DNA of 64,000 nucleotides from DASQZT01 sp963728965. Lineage in GTDB: Bacteria > Acidobacteriota > Terriglobia > Bryobacterales > Bryobacteraceae. Positions 24,001 to 32,891 of this stretch are shown here, piece by piece (the first letter of the stretch is position 1; the number at the start of each line of letters is the position of its first letter). Below the pieces are notes generated by a model, which saw only the letters and a program-made list of their open reading frames with translations, searched no databases and was not told where the DNA came from. The stretch lies in contig CAVSMH010000008.1 in NCBI GenBank assembly GCA_963728965.1, positions 434,001-498,000 of the forward strand. Direction: 5' to 3'. A program made the translations under genes and the position numbers.

Positions 24001-24429
24001 GCCCTCCGCCGGCACCGTGAACAGCTGCGTATAACGCGAGTTGCTGGCGCGCGTCGAGCGGAACAGAATGCGCTTGCCGTCCGGCGTCCATCCAACCAGG
24101 CGGTCGGCATCGGGGTGGTAGGTGATGCGCTTGGGAATGCCGCCCGAGGCCGGCACCGTGAACACGTCCACATTGCCGTCGTACTCCCCCGAAAAGGCGA
24201 GCGTGTTTCCATCCGGCGAAAAGGCCGCGCCGCTTTCCGAACCGGCTCCGGCGGTGAGCCGCGTGGCCACTCCGCCCTGCCGGCCGACCGTCCACAGGTC
24301 GCCCGCATACGAGAAGACGATGTGGGTCTTGTTCATCGCCGGCTTCTGCAGCAGATGAATGGTCCCGGCCGCGCCGAAGGCCAACGGCAGCGACGCAGTC
24401 CAGAGAAAAACGAGTTTGGCAGGCTTCAT
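21031..24429 (-). CDS. Secreted tricorn-like protease (TolB/WD40 propeller, PDZ, S41 peptidase)
   Basis: A 1132-residue exported peptidase related to archaeal tricorn. Signal peptide LVFLWTASLPLAFGAAG, then two beta-propeller regions made of TolB/WD40-like blades (PDGNTLAFSGEYDG, PDGKRILFRS, PDSKRVAFNDNQ and more) to about residue 700. A tricorn C1 region, a PDZ domain (GDYLLEVNGQELTAKEDV) and an S41 catalytic core follow, with the active-site segment EFAGSGGDMMPW and GKRTWGGLVG. The propellers gate substrate access in the family, giving a large periplasmic peptide-degrading machine. Unusual are three Gly/Arg-rich insertions around DNA 22720-22760, 22535-22565 and 22380-22415. The C-terminal 25 residues are Pro/Ser/Gly-rich. 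uxaC follows after 4 bases. Confidence 0.9.
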   Translation of the reverse strand: MKPAKLVFLWTASLPLAFGAAGTIHLLQKPAMNKTHIVFSYAGDLWTVGRQGGVATRLTAGAGSESGAAFSPDGNTLAFSGEYDGNVDVFTVPASGGIPKRITYHPDADRLVGWTPDGKRILFRSTRASNSRYTQLFTVPAEGGLAEALPLPMAYCGSYSADGKRMAYQPLDGGQFSTDTNNFVSWRRYRGGRASYIWTVHFDDLSTQKVPRTNSNDFAPMWIGEKVYFLSDREGPVTLFQYDPQSRQVKKLLNNAGKDIVYASAGPGGIIYEQFGQIHIYDLASGSEHAVPIDIEADLTEVRPHFQNVAREIRNARISPTGVRAVFEAHGEILTVPAEKGDIRDLTKTPGVMDRSPAWAPDGRSVAWFSDESGEYALHVRAQNGAGETHRIALAGKAAFYSELKWSPDSKRVAFNDNQLNLWQVEIASGKLTKVDADHISEGGMNFAWSGDSKWIAYAKALPNRFHAIRIYSIESGQSRQVTDGMSDASDPAFDRDGQYLYFLASTNYGPTTSGLDMTSDEHEVTRSAYLAVLPNNIASPLAPESDEEKPPEPRAPGENAAGGGRGGRGGAGAGAQPEAPPKPVRIDFDKIEQRIIALPVPARPYLTLTSGKTGQVYLTETAAGGGRGGFGGGQTLSRFDLKTRKLDKLADNVASFDLSFNGEKMLLRVGAAGAGGRGGRGGAAAPAAPQYVIVSAAAPLKPGEGVLRLADVEVNVDPIAEWKQMYHEVWRIERSFFYDPNLHGVNVADAEKEYEKYLDSLGSRSDLNYIIHDMISDMSVGHLRGGGGNIPQARTIPGGLLGADYEIAGGRYRFKRIYTGESWNPQLQAPLAAPGLNVAAGDYLLEVNGQELTAKEDVSRLLENTAGKHVVIKIATDASGAGAREITVVPVANETQLRNQAWIEANRRKVDELSGGKLAYVYLPDTAQGGLTNFTRYYFAQSEKQGAVIDERFNSGGQAADYIIEVMQRPLQGFWSPRYGAIYRTPAASIFGPKVMVINEFAGSGGDMMPWMFRHNKVGTLVGKRTWGGLVGVGNYPPLMDGGTVTAPSFAFFNAEGQWDVENKGVAPDVEVEQDPKLVAEGRDPQLERAVAIALEHMKDHPAPEPHRPAYPNYNRPAPSTSGTSAAGGNR

Positions 24430-24528
24430 TCCTAGTTCCTCGCGTTCAAACGTCAGTGTACCGAAAATCGTACGGCGCGAAATCGCCAGCCAGCACCGCG
24501 AATTTCAAGTAAAATCGCGAATAGGCTT

Positions 24529-26124
24529 ATGGGCTCGCCAGGACTGAAAGACCAAATGATCATCCATGCTCCCAGTGAGCCTGGATTCGATGAAATCTTA
24601 ACCCCCGATGCCTTGCGGTTCCTCGCGGAGCTGCATCGCCGCTTCGGCGCAAGGCGCCGCGACCTGCTCGACCGCCGCGTCGCCCGGCAAGCCGCCATCG
24701 ATGGCGGTCAATTGCCCGACTTCCTCCCCGAGACCGCCTCCGTCCGCGATGGCGCATGGCAGGTTGCCCCCATCCCCGCCGACCTCCAGGACCGCCGCGT
24801 CGAAATCACCGGCCCGGTGGAACGCAAAATGATCATCAACGCCCTCAACTCGGGCGCCAGTGTCTTCATGGCCGACTTCGAAGACTCGAACTCCCCCACC
24901 TGGAGCAACACCGCCCAAGGGCAAGTGAACCTGCGCGACGCGGTCGCCGGGACCATCTCCTTTACCAGCCCCGAGGGCAAGCGCTATGCACCCGCCGCCA
25001 AAACCGCCGTCCTGATGGTGCGCCCGCGCGGCTGGCACCTGATCGAAAAGCACGCCACGTGCGCCGGACAACCCGTGTCTGGGTCGCTGTTCGACTTCGG
25101 GCTGTACTTCTTTCACAACGCCAAGGCCCTGCTCGCTAAAGGCACCGGCCCGTATTTCTATCTGCCGAAGATGCAGAGCCACCTCGAAGCGCGCCTGTGG
25201 AACGACGTGTTCGTGTTCGCGGAGGAGTACGTAGGGGTTCCGCAGGGTTCGATCCGGGCCACGGTCCTGATTGAAACCATCCTCGCCGCCTTCGAGATGG
25301 ATGAGATCCTCCACGAACTGCGCGATCATTCGGCAGGACTCAACTGCGGCCGCTGGGACTACATTTTCAGCTTCATCAAGGTCTTCCGCAAGCAGCCCCG
25401 GTTCGTCATGCCGAATCGCGCGCAGGTGACCATGACCTGCCACTTTCTCGATTCCTATGTGCAGTTGCTGATTCACACCTGCCACCGCCGCGGCATTCAC
25501 GCCATGGGCGGCATGGCGGCGCAGATTCCCATCAAGAACAATCCGGCCGCCAACGAGGCCGCGCTCGACAAGGTCCGCCAGGACAAGCTGCGCGAAGTGA
25601 ATGCCGGCCACGACGGCACCTGGGTGGCGCACCCGGGCCTCGTCCCCATCGCCAAAGAGATTTTCGACGCGCACATGCCGGCGCCTAACCAGATCCAGCG
25701 CCAGCCGGACGACGTGCACATCACCGCGGCCGATCTGCTGGCCGTGCCGGTGGGCGACATCACCGAAGAGGGGCTGAAGGTCAACATCGATGTAGGCATC
25801 CAGTACCTCGAATCCTGGCTCATGGGCAACGGCTGCGTGCCCATCTACAACCTCATGGAAGACGCGGCCACGGCGGAGATCTCGCGCACCCAGGTATGGC
25901 AGTGGCTGCATCATGGAGCCAAACTGAATACCGGCCGCCCGATCACTCCGGCACTGATCCGCAAGACCATCGCCGGTCAACTCGAGCACATCCGCGCCAT
26001 GGCCGGCGACGCGCGCTACCAGGCCGGCCAGTACCCGCTGGCCGCCCAACTGTTCGAGCAGATGATGCTGGCCGACTCGCTTCCCGAATTCCTCACCCTC
26101 GCCGCCTACGAACATATCCCGTAG
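24529..26124 (+). CDS. aceB: Malate synthase A
   Basis: Condenses glyoxylate and acetyl-CoA to malate in the glyoxylate bypass. The 531-residue length is that of isoform A. Diagnostic stretches are VFMADFEDSNSPTW, VRPRGWHLIEKH, LPKMQSHLEARLWN, IRATVLIETILAAFEMDEIL (catalytic Arg and metal-binding Glu), LNCGRWDYIFS, HAMGGMAAQIP and DGTWVAHPGLVP. The start is either ATG 24529 or ATG 24556; the first is used. Isocitrate lyase is not in the window. The gene is divergent from the protease and converges with the CoA-transferase operon. It implies growth on acetate, fatty acids or other C2-yielding substrates. Confidence 0.97.
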   Translation: MGSPGLKDQMIIHAPSEPGFDEILTPDALRFLAELHRRFGARRRDLLDRRVARQAAIDGGQLPDFLPETASVRDGAWQVAPIPADLQDRRVEITGPVERKMIINALNSGASVFMADFEDSNSPTWSNTAQGQVNLRDAVAGTISFTSPEGKRYAPAAKTAVLMVRPRGWHLIEKHATCAGQPVSGSLFDFGLYFFHNAKALLAKGTGPYFYLPKMQSHLEARLWNDVFVFAEEYVGVPQGSIRATVLIETILAAFEMDEILHELRDHSAGLNCGRWDYIFSFIKVFRKQPRFVMPNRAQVTMTCHFLDSYVQLLIHTCHRRGIHAMGGMAAQIPIKNNPAANEAALDKVRQDKLREVNAGHDGTWVAHPGLVPIAKEIFDAHMPAPNQIQRQPDDVHITAADLLAVPVGDITEEGLKVNIDVGIQYLESWLMGNGCVPIYNLMEDAATAEISRTQVWQWLHHGAKLNTGRPITPALIRKTIAGQLEHIRAMAGDARYQAGQYPLAAQLFEQMMLADSLPEFLTLAAYEHIP

Positions 26125-26158
26125 CCGGCGCGACAACCCGGTTCCGAGCGCCGTCCTG

Positions 26159-26173
26159 CCGCCCCGTGGGCGG
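26159..26173. terminator. Possible short bidirectional terminator hairpin between aceB and the CoA-transferase operon
   Basis: CCGCCC (26159-26164) pairs with GGGCGG (26168-26173) around a 3-base loop, between two convergent genes. There is no real U-tract on either side, so intrinsic termination is doubtful. Confidence 0.2.
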
Positions 26174-26175
26174 TC

Positions 26176-27492
26176 TTATACGGGAACGGTGGAGCGGTCG
26201 GCGCCGAGCAGCTTGTGCTCGCGGGCGTAGGCTTCGAGTTCTTCGCGGAAGCGGGGGTCCGCGATGCGGATCAGGGCTTCGGCGCGCTGCCGCAGCGTCT
26301 TCCCGTGCAGGTAGGCGACGCCGTGCTCCGTGATCACGTAATGCACGTCGCCGCGCGAGGTCACCACGCCGGCGCCCGGTTGCAGGCGCGTGGCGATGCG
26401 CGAAACCGTGCCGTTCTTAGCTGTGGAAGGCAGGGTGATGATCGGCATGCCGCCTTTGGAACGGGCGGCGCCGCGCAGAAAATCCACCTGGCCGCCGATG
26501 CCGCTGTACATCACCGCTCCCAGCGAGTCGGCACACACCTGCCCGGTTAGGTCCACCTCGATGGCGGAGTTCAGCGCCACCATCCGGTCGTTCTGCGCGA
26601 TCACCAGCGGGTCGTTGGCGTAGGCCGTGCGATGGAACTCGAACACCGGATTGTTGTCGATGAAATCGAACAGCATGCGCGTGCCGAGAACGAACCCCGC
26701 AATTACCTTGTTGGGATGCAGGGTCTTGCGCTCGTTGTTGATCACCCCGTTCCGGATCAGCTCCACCACGCTGTCCGGCACCATTTCGGAGTGGATCCCG
26801 AGATCCTTGTGGTCGCGCAGCATGCCCAGTACCGCCTCGGGAATGCCGCCGATGCCGGTCTGAATGGTGGCGCCGTCGGGAATCAGCGGCGCTACGTGGC
26901 GGGCGATGGCGCGGTGGATATCGGAGATTTCGTGCTGGCGGTATTCGGCCAGCGGATGCGACGTTTCGATGAACGCATCCACGCGGCTCACGTGCAGGAA
27001 GGTATCGCCCAGGGTGCGCGGCACCCGGTCGTTGATTTCCACGATTACGTGGCGCGCGCACTGCGCCGCCGTGAGCGAGACATCGATGCTGGGGCCGAGA
27101 CTCATGTAGCCGTACTGATCGGGCGGCGTGCATTGCAGCAGGCACACATCGAGCGGCAGCGCGCCCGAAGTAAAAAGGCCTTCGATTTCGCTGAGAAAGA
27201 TCGGCGTGAAATCGGCGCGGCCCTCCTGTACCGCCTGGCGGACGTTCCCGCCGATGAACAGCGCATTGTGGCGGAAGTGCCCTTCATGTTCGGGCAGGCA
27301 ATAGCCGGCCGCGCCCATGGTGGCCAGGTGGACGACTTCCACATCGCGCAGCTCCGGACCGCGGCGGGTGAGCGCCTTCACCAGCTCCGTCGGCTCGCCG
27401 CAGCCGTTGTGGATGTACACCCGCTGCCCCGATTGGACCGCCTGCAAGGCTTCGTCGGCGGACACGATGCGGGAACGGTAGTCGCGGTTCAC
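26176..27492 (-). CDS. Acetyl-CoA hydrolase/transferase family protein (distal copy)
   Basis: A 438-residue family I CoA-transferase related to 4-hydroxybutyrate/butyrate:acetate CoA-transferases. Seen are YIHNGCGEPTELVKAL, the glycine-rich TGIGGIPEAVLGML, the catalytic glutamate in [31 protein letters not shown] and the C-terminal [21 protein letters not shown]. The GTG start at 27492 overlaps the stop of the alanine dehydrogenase gene in a GTGA arrangement, indicating translational coupling. It is last in a six-gene minus-strand operon whose first gene (31366-32694) is a paralogue with the same order of motifs. Likely role: release or exchange of CoA from the acyl-CoA made by the oxoacid oxidoreductase, keeping energy in the thioester. 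The true substrate is not known. Confidence 0.87.
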   Translation of the reverse strand: MNRDYRSRIVSADEALQAVQSGQRVYIHNGCGEPTELVKALTRRGPELRDVEVVHLATMGAAGYCLPEHEGHFRHNALFIGGNVRQAVQEGRADFTPIFLSEIEGLFTSGALPLDVCLLQCTPPDQYGYMSLGPSIDVSLTAAQCARHVIVEINDRVPRTLGDTFLHVSRVDAFIETSHPLAEYRQHEISDIHRAIARHVAPLIPDGATIQTGIGGIPEAVLGMLRDHKDLGIHSEMVPDSVVELIRNGVINNERKTLHPNKVIAGFVLGTRMLFDFIDNNPVFEFHRTAYANDPLVIAQNDRMVALNSAIEVDLTGQVCADSLGAVMYSGIGGQVDFLRGAARSKGGMPIITLPSTAKNGTVSRIATRLQPGAGVVTSRGDVHYVITEHGVAYLHGKTLRQRAEALIRIADPRFREELEAYAREHKLLGADRSTVPV

Positions 27493-28544
27493 AGGCGCCT
27501 CTCGCCCAGGGTGTACACGCCCCGCGCCAGTTCCGAACAACCGGCGACGGCGGCATCCACGCCGCATTGGGCGATCTTGAGCAGGTACGGCAGCATGGCC
27601 TGAGAGATGGCGACGCTGGAGGAACGTCCCAGGTCGGCGGTGAAGTTGGGCACGCAGAAATGGGTCACGGCTTGGTGCACGAAGGTGGGCTGGCCGAGAT
27701 GGGTGGGCCGGCTGGTTTCCACGCAGCCGCCCTGGTCGATCGAGACGTCGATGACGGCGGAGCCCGCCTTCATGCGCTCCACCATTTCCCGGGTCGCCAC
27801 GTGGGGCGCGCGGGTGCCGGCCACCAGCACCGCGCCAATCAGCACATCGGCGCCCGACACGGCCTCGGCGATGGCTTCTTCATCGGCCAGGCAGGTCTCG
27901 ACCCCAGCCACCCGCTCCACGATGCGGCGCAGCTTGCGCGGTTGACTGTCGAACGCCAAAACGCGCGCGCCCGCGGCAACGGCGGCGCGCGCCGCGGCCG
28001 AGCCCACCGCGCCGGCGCCGAGGATCACTACACGGGCCGGCGGCACGCCGGGAGTTCCGCCCAGCAGGATGCCGCGTCCGCCGGAACTGGAGCGCAGCAG
28101 GTGCGCGGCGATGGGCACGGTCATCTGCCCGGCGATCTCGCTGATCGCGGCCAGCACCGGCAGCCGGCCGCTCTCCTGCTGGATGACCTCGCAGCCGATG
28201 GCGGTGATGGAACGTTCCGCCAGGCGCTCGAGCAGCGCGCGGTCGGCCACCGCCATGTGATAGAACGCCATCAGCGCCATGCCGGGGCGGCATAGCGAAA
28301 GCTCCTCCGCGCTGGGCCGCGCGATCTTGGCCACCAGTTCGGCCCGTTGCAGTACCTCTTCGGGCGAATAGGCGATGTGGCCGCCGGCCCGGATGTACTC
28401 GGTATCGCGGAACATCGCGCCTTCGCCGGCGCCCGTTTCCACCCACACGGTGTGGCCGGCGCCGGTCAGCCGCCGCACGATGGCAGGCGTGAGCGCCACG
28501 CGCCGGTCGAAGACACCACGCTCGCGAATGACTCCAATATCCAT
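27489..28544 (-). CDS. Alanine dehydrogenase-like NAD-dependent enzyme
   Basis: A 351-residue protein of the AlaDH/PNT family that reversibly converts L-alanine and NAD to pyruvate, ammonia and NADH. The N-terminal domain shows RRVALTPAIV (substrate Arg), AKIARP (Lys), MAFYHMA (catalytic His) and PVLAAISEIAGQM; the Rossmann domain has VVILGAGAVGSAAA, followed by VIDVSIDQGGCVETSRPT, which is highly typical of Ald. The part after it (HFCVPNFTADLGRSSS) is more diverged than in standard Ald, so a related amino acid or opine-type substrate is possible. It is placed between the ferredoxin oxidoreductase and a CoA-transferase, with a 4-base overlap downstream, and would feed pyruvate to the oxidoreductase. 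Confidence 0.87.
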   Translation of the reverse strand: MDIGVIRERGVFDRRVALTPAIVRRLTGAGHTVWVETGAGEGAMFRDTEYIRAGGHIAYSPEEVLQRAELVAKIARPSAEELSLCRPGMALMAFYHMAVADRALLERLAERSITAIGCEVIQQESGRLPVLAAISEIAGQMTVPIAAHLLRSSSGGRGILLGGTPGVPPARVVILGAGAVGSAAARAAVAAGARVLAFDSQPRKLRRIVERVAGVETCLADEEAIAEAVSGADVLIGAVLVAGTRAPHVATREMVERMKAGSAVIDVSIDQGGCVETSRPTHLGQPTFVHQAVTHFCVPNFTADLGRSSSVAISQAMLPYLLKIAQCGVDAAVAGCSELARGVYTLGERRL

Positions 28545-28569
28545 GTAGCCTTCCTCGGTCAGGTCCGGC

Positions 28570-30039
28570 TTACACGCCCCACAGGTAATCCTCGGAGGGC
28601 GTGAGCATTTCGCCGGACGTGCGAATTTCGTCGCGGCCGCGGGCGAGCGCCGCCAGGTCGAGATCGAAGAAGCGCGGGTTTTTCACCAGCCGCCCGAGGG
28701 CGGTGGCTACCGGTTCGGGTTCCAGCAGGCCGGTGGCCTCCAGCAGCGCGCCCAACATCACCATGTTGCCCACCTTGGGGCTGCCCAGTTGGTCGGCCAG
28801 GCCGGTGAAGTGGCGGCAGACGATCTTTACATCCTCGCGGCGGCAGTCCTCCGGCAGCGCCTCGGCATTGTAGAGAACGATCCCGCCGGGGTCCACCGCC
28901 CCCAGGAATTTCCGCAGCGAAGGCTCGTTCAGCGCCAGCAGCACATTGGGGCGCGAGACCAGCGGCGAATCGATGGGGTGCTTCGAAAGACGCACGTGGC
29001 AGTTGGAGGTTCCCGAGCGCATCTCGGGCCCGTAGGAGGGCAGCCAGGACACTTCGTACCCCGATTCGAGCCCGGCTTCGGCGAGCACCTCGCCCAGCAT
29101 CAGCACTCCCTGGCCGCCGAAGCCTGCCACCTTGATCCGCATATCCAGTTCGCGGGGAGGGAGCGCGGCCGGCGCTTCGCCCGCATCCCCGTTGGTCAGC
29201 CCCAGGATGCGCGGGAGGGATTCGAGGGCGGGAGGCGGCGCCGGCGACGGCCGCGGCTCCACTTCCCTGGTCCGGTCGCGGTAGTTGGCCACCCCGAATG
29301 TCTTGGCCATCTCCTCGCGCACGAACGCCTGGGCATCGAGCGGGGTCATCTTCCAGATGGTGGGGCACGGCGAAAGCACTTCGATGAAGGAAAAACCGAG
29401 GGCCTTCACCTGGTTCTCCATGGCCCGCTTCAACACCTTGGCGGCGCTCATGATCTGCTTGTTGTTGCCCAGCGCCACGCGCTCGATGTAGACCGGCGCA
29501 TCGAGCGAATTCAGCAGCTCGCACATGTGGATGGGATAGCCGTCGTTCAGCGCGTTGCGGCCGAACGGCGTGGTGGTGCTTTTCTTGCCCAGGGGCGTGG
29601 TGGGCGCCATCTGCCCGCCGGTCATCCCGTAGATTCCGTTGTTCACGAAGATCACCGTGATGGGCTCGCCGCGATTGGCGGCATGGACGATCTCCGCGGT
29701 GCCGATCGCGGCCAGGTCGCCATCGCCCTGGTAGGAGACGACGATGCTGTCCGGACGGCTGCGTTTTACCGCCGTGGCTACCGCCGAGGCGCGGCCGTGG
29801 GCCGCCTGGATGTTGCCGACATCGAAGTAGTAATACGCAAACACCGAGCAGCCGACCGGGCTCACCAGCACCATGCGGTCGCGAATGCCCAGCTCGTCCA
29901 CCGCTTCCGCCAGCAGCTTGTGGACGATGCCGTGGCCGCAGCCCGGGCAGTAGTGCGTCTGGTGCTGCAACTCCGCCTTGCGTTCGTAACAGTCGTAGAA
30001 GCACTCGGCCTTTTCGTGGGTGATGGTGTACTCAGCCAT
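28570..30039 (-). CDS. 2-oxoacid:ferredoxin oxidoreductase, fused beta (TPP) and gamma subunits
   Basis: A 489-residue fusion. Residues 1-265 are the thiamine-diphosphate subunit: HYCPGCGHG for the proximal iron-sulphur cluster, [13 protein letters not shown], the TPP/Mg signature [13 protein letters not shown] ending in [13 protein letters not shown], and SPCPTIWKM. After a Pro-rich linker, residues 305-489 are the gamma domain with [38 protein letters not shown] and LALNEPSL. Such beta-gamma arrangements occur in branched-chain, 2-oxoglutarate and related oxidoreductases (Vor/Kor types); the sequence does not fix the substrate. It works with the alpha subunit gene just upstream (8-base overlap) and the two-cluster ferredoxin before that, oxidising a 2-oxoacid to acyl-CoA with reduction of ferredoxin. 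The enzyme type is oxygen-sensitive in many but not all organisms. Confidence 0.93.
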   Translation of the reverse strand: MAEYTITHEKAECFYDCYERKAELQHQTHYCPGCGHGIVHKLLAEAVDELGIRDRMVLVSPVGCSVFAYYYFDVGNIQAAHGRASAVATAVKRSRPDSIVVSYQGDGDLAAIGTAEIVHAANRGEPITVIFVNNGIYGMTGGQMAPTTPLGKKSTTTPFGRNALNDGYPIHMCELLNSLDAPVYIERVALGNNKQIMSAAKVLKRAMENQVKALGFSFIEVLSPCPTIWKMTPLDAQAFVREEMAKTFGVANYRDRTREVEPRPSPAPPPALESLPRILGLTNGDAGEAPAALPPRELDMRIKVAGFGGQGVLMLGEVLAEAGLESGYEVSWLPSYGPEMRSGTSNCHVRLSKHPIDSPLVSRPNVLLALNEPSLRKFLGAVDPGGIVLYNAEALPEDCRREDVKIVCRHFTGLADQLGSPKVGNMVMLGALLEATGLLEPEPVATALGRLVKNPRFFDLDLAALARGRDEIRTSGEMLTPSEDYLWGV

Positions 30040-31120
30040 GGATCATCGCCTCCTCGCGGTCTCCATGCCACAACTCCGCGAATTTGCCCTCGACGAACTC
30101 GAATACCTCCTCGGCGGAGGGCACGTTGCCGCCCACGCGGCTGTAGAATTCCACCGGCCGGCGGCCCTCGAGCGCCAGCCGCACATCGTCGCGCAACTGG
30201 CCTGTGCTGAGCTCCACCACGGCGAACGCTTTGGCGCGCAGGCTGGCGCGGCGGATCTCCTCCACCGGGAACGGGTACAAACTGATGGGCCGCAGCAGGC
30301 CCACGGCCATGCCGCGCGCCCGCGCCTGCTCCACCACCGCCTTGAGCACGCGGCCGACAATGCCGTAGCCCACCAGGATCACGTCGGCATCCCCGGTGCG
30401 CCAGCATTCGGCGCGTACGGCTTCGCGCTCGGCCTTCTGATACTTCGCCTCGAGCTTGCGTACGTGCCGCTCCATGAGGTCGGGCTCGAGATAGATGGAG
30501 CACACCAGGTTGGCGCGCGTCGCGGCGGTGCCGGTGACGGCCCAGGCGGGCGGCGGCGGTACCGGCCGCGGCGGCGCGAACCGTACCGGCTCCATCATCT
30601 GGCCGATATATCCATCCGTCAGAACCACCACCGGGTTGCGGTACTCGTCGGCGAGGTCGAATGCCAGGGTAGTCAGGTCCGCCATCTCCTGCGCCGAGTT
30701 CGGGGCCAGCACCAGGGTGCGGTAGTTGCCGTGTCCTCCGCCTTTCACGATCTGGTTGTAGTCGCCTTGTTCGGGCGCGATGTTGCCCAGGCCCGGTCCG
30801 GCGCGCATGATGTCGGCCACCACGCACGGCAGTTCCGCGCCGGCGATGTAGCTGAAGCCTTCCTGCATCAGGCTGATACCGGGACCGCTCGATGCCGACA
30901 TCGCGCGCACGCCCGCCGCCGCCCCGCCATACAGCATGTTGACCGCGGCCACTTCGCTTTCGGCCTGCAGGAACACGCCGCCGGCCTGCGGCAGGTACAG
31001 CGCCGCCGCTTCCGCAATTTCGCTGGCGGGAGTGATGGGATATCCGTAAAAAGCGCGGCAGCCCGCCAGGACCGCCGCCTTGACGATGGCTTCATTTCCC
31101 TTGGTCAGGTGTTTCTGCAT
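30032..31120 (-). CDS. 2-oxoacid:ferredoxin oxidoreductase alpha subunit
   Basis: A 362-residue subunit carrying the pyrimidine-binding and domain II regions: [28 protein letters not shown] at the start, [34 protein letters not shown], then [15 protein letters not shown], and a C-terminal transketolase-like domain ([19 protein letters not shown]). These are shared by KorA/VorB-type proteins. It is encoded between the ferredoxin (9-base gap upstream) and the beta-gamma fusion (8-base overlap downstream), which makes a stoichiometric complex very likely. Confidence 0.93.
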   Translation of the reverse strand: MQKHLTKGNEAIVKAAVLAGCRAFYGYPITPASEIAEAAALYLPQAGGVFLQAESEVAAVNMLYGGAAAGVRAMSASSGPGISLMQEGFSYIAGAELPCVVADIMRAGPGLGNIAPEQGDYNQIVKGGGHGNYRTLVLAPNSAQEMADLTTLAFDLADEYRNPVVVLTDGYIGQMMEPVRFAPPRPVPPPPAWAVTGTAATRANLVCSIYLEPDLMERHVRKLEAKYQKAEREAVRAECWRTGDADVILVGYGIVGRVLKAVVEQARARGMAVGLLRPISLYPFPVEEIRRASLRAKAFAVVELSTGQLRDDVRLALEGRRPVEFYSRVGGNVPSAEEVFEFVEGKFAELWHGDREEAMIHG

Positions 31121-31129
31121 GGCCTCCTC

Positions 31130-31369
31130 CTAGGCCGCCGCCAGCCGCAGCACGCGGATGGCTCCCGGCTCGGGACAGACGTAGAAGCAGATTCCGCATC
31201 CCGTGCAGCGCGACCCCAGGTATTCCGCGGGATGGTAGCCGTATCGATTCAAGTGTTCCGCCAGGTGCAGCACCTTGGGCGGGCACGCCTCCACACACAG
31301 GCCGCAGCCCTTGCATTCCTCCGAATTCATGTCGACCGAACCGCGGTCGGGCTTGCCATTGTTCGTCAT
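31130..31369 (-). CDS. 2x[4Fe-4S] ferredoxin, delta subunit of the oxoacid oxidoreductase
   Basis: A 79-residue protein with two canonical cluster motifs, [13 protein letters not shown] (about residues 19-31) and [15 protein letters not shown] (about 55-69). Each has the C-x2-C-x2-C-x3-C-P pattern, so two low-potential [4Fe-4S] clusters are expected. It serves as the built-in electron acceptor of the oxidoreductase encoded directly downstream. Its ATG overlaps the stop of the CoA-transferase upstream by 4 bases (ATGA), binding both to one message. Confidence 0.94.
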   Translation of the reverse strand: MTNNGKPDRGSVDMNSEECKGCGLCVEACPPKVLHLAEHLNRYGYHPAEYLGSRCTGCGICFYVCPEPGAIRVLRLAAA

Positions 31370-32694
31370 GCCACGGACCTCCAGGTCTCCAGATAGTGTG
31401 CCCGCGCGGCGAAATCGTGCAATGCGCCGCGAAATTGGGGGTCGGCCACCGCGATCAGCGCTTCGGCTCGCTGGCGCAGCGTCTTCCCCCGCAAATAGGC
31501 GATGCCGTGCTCGGTCACGACGTAGTGCACGTCGGAGCGCGGCGTCACCACTCCGGCGCCGGCATCGAGCACGGGCACGATGCGCGAAACCGTGCCGCCC
31601 CGCGCCGTTGACGGCAGCGCGATGACCGCCTTGCCTCCCCGCGACCGGCCCGCCCCCCGAATGAAATCCAATTGCCCGCCGACGCCGCTATAAGGCGTGG
31701 TGCCGATCGAATCGGCGCATACCTGCCCGGTGAGGTCCACCTGCAAGGCCGAGTTGATGGCGATCATGCGATCGTTGCGGCCGATCACACAGGGATCGTT
31801 CACGTAAGCCGTGGGGTGAAACTCGAACAGCGGGTTCTCGTGAATCAGCTCGAACAGCCGTCTGGAGCCGAACACGAACCCGGCCACCACTTTGCCCGGG
31901 TGGAGCGTTTTGCGTGCGCCGTTGATGACTCCCGATTGAATCAGGGGCAAAGCGCCATCGGAACACATTTCACTGTGGATGCCAAGGTCCTTATGGTCCG
32001 CCAGGCATTCCCACACCGAATTGGGCAGCGCGCCGATCCCCATCTGGAGAGTCGCACCATCCGGGACCAGGGTAGCCACATGCTGCGCGATGCGCCGCTG
32101 GACCGGGCCGGACTCGGCCGGCGGCACTTCGAGCAGGGGGTGCGCCGTCTCCACGATGGCCGCCACCTGGCTGACGTGGATGGTGGTCTCGCCCAGGGTG
32201 CGCGGCATGCAGGGGTTCACCTCCGCCACCACCAGGCGGGCGCAGGCGGCGGCGGTGAGGGTGCAGTCGATGCTCACCCCCAGGCTCATGAACCCGTCGC
32301 CATCGGGCGGCGACGCCTGCAGCAACACCACATCGATTGGCATTTCCCCGGAAAGGAACAGGTACTCGATATCGCTCAACGAGATCGGGATGTAGTCCGC
32401 GCGCCCTTCGGCGATGGCCGGACGCACGTTGCCGCCCAGAAAGAACCCGGCGTGGCGGAAATGGCCTTCATACTCGGGCGCCGTATAGCCTGCCGCGCCC
32501 AGGGTCAACATGTGGACAATTTCGACATCCCGGAGTTCGCCGCCGCGCTCCACAAGGGCATCCAGAAGGGTCTGCGGGGTGGCGCACCCGGGGTGCACGT
32601 AGATGCGGTTTCCGGAGCGGACCAGTTCCACGGCACGCTCGGCCGTGGTCACTTTGCCCGCGAAATCGCCACCGGAAAACATCGCTGCCGTCAT
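31366..32694 (-). CDS. Acetyl-CoA hydrolase/transferase family protein (operon-leading copy)
   Basis: A 442-residue paralogue of the protein at 26176-27492 with the same signature order: [31 protein letters not shown], catalytic Glu in [33 protein letters not shown] and [21 protein letters not shown]. It heads the minus-strand operon and overlaps the ferredoxin gene by 4 bases. Two copies within one operon suggest either two acyl-CoA substrates or a mixed oligomer. A promoter with an exact TATAAT lies 37 bases upstream of its start. The actual reaction (hydrolysis versus CoA exchange with acetate, propionate or succinate) cannot be read from sequence. Confidence 0.88.
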   Translation of the reverse strand: MTAAMFSGGDFAGKVTTAERAVELVRSGNRIYVHPGCATPQTLLDALVERGGELRDVEIVHMLTLGAAGYTAPEYEGHFRHAGFFLGGNVRPAIAEGRADYIPISLSDIEYLFLSGEMPIDVVLLQASPPDGDGFMSLGVSIDCTLTAAACARLVVAEVNPCMPRTLGETTIHVSQVAAIVETAHPLLEVPPAESGPVQRRIAQHVATLVPDGATLQMGIGALPNSVWECLADHKDLGIHSEMCSDGALPLIQSGVINGARKTLHPGKVVAGFVFGSRRLFELIHENPLFEFHPTAYVNDPCVIGRNDRMIAINSALQVDLTGQVCADSIGTTPYSGVGGQLDFIRGAGRSRGGKAVIALPSTARGGTVSRIVPVLDAGAGVVTPRSDVHYVVTEHGIAYLRGKTLRQRAEALIAVADPQFRGALHDFAARAHYLETWRSVA

Positions 32695-32730
32695 AGCCCC
32701 ACTTAAAGTTGGTGCTTAGTAACCACTGCC

Positions 32731-32760
32731 ATTATATATCCCGGAGAATCGGGTCTTCAA
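32731..32760 (-). promoter_or_regulatory. Predicted sigma-70-type promoter of the CoA-transferase/oxidoreductase operon
   Basis: On the minus strand, TTGAAG (32760-32755) and a consensus TATAAT (32736-32731) are separated by 18 bases and lie 36 bases before the ATG at 32694. No other match of this quality is present in the 197-base gap. Confidence 0.5.
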
Positions 32761-32891
32761 GCGGTTTATGGGGTAGTAAGTCGATTTCGGCAGGCCATGA
32801 CGCGGGTGCGCCCGAACGGGCAAAGGAGAATCAAACGCAGGATTCGAGGCGCTGGGGAAAGCGGCCGGTGACCGCTCCCCCCAGGGTTGGA

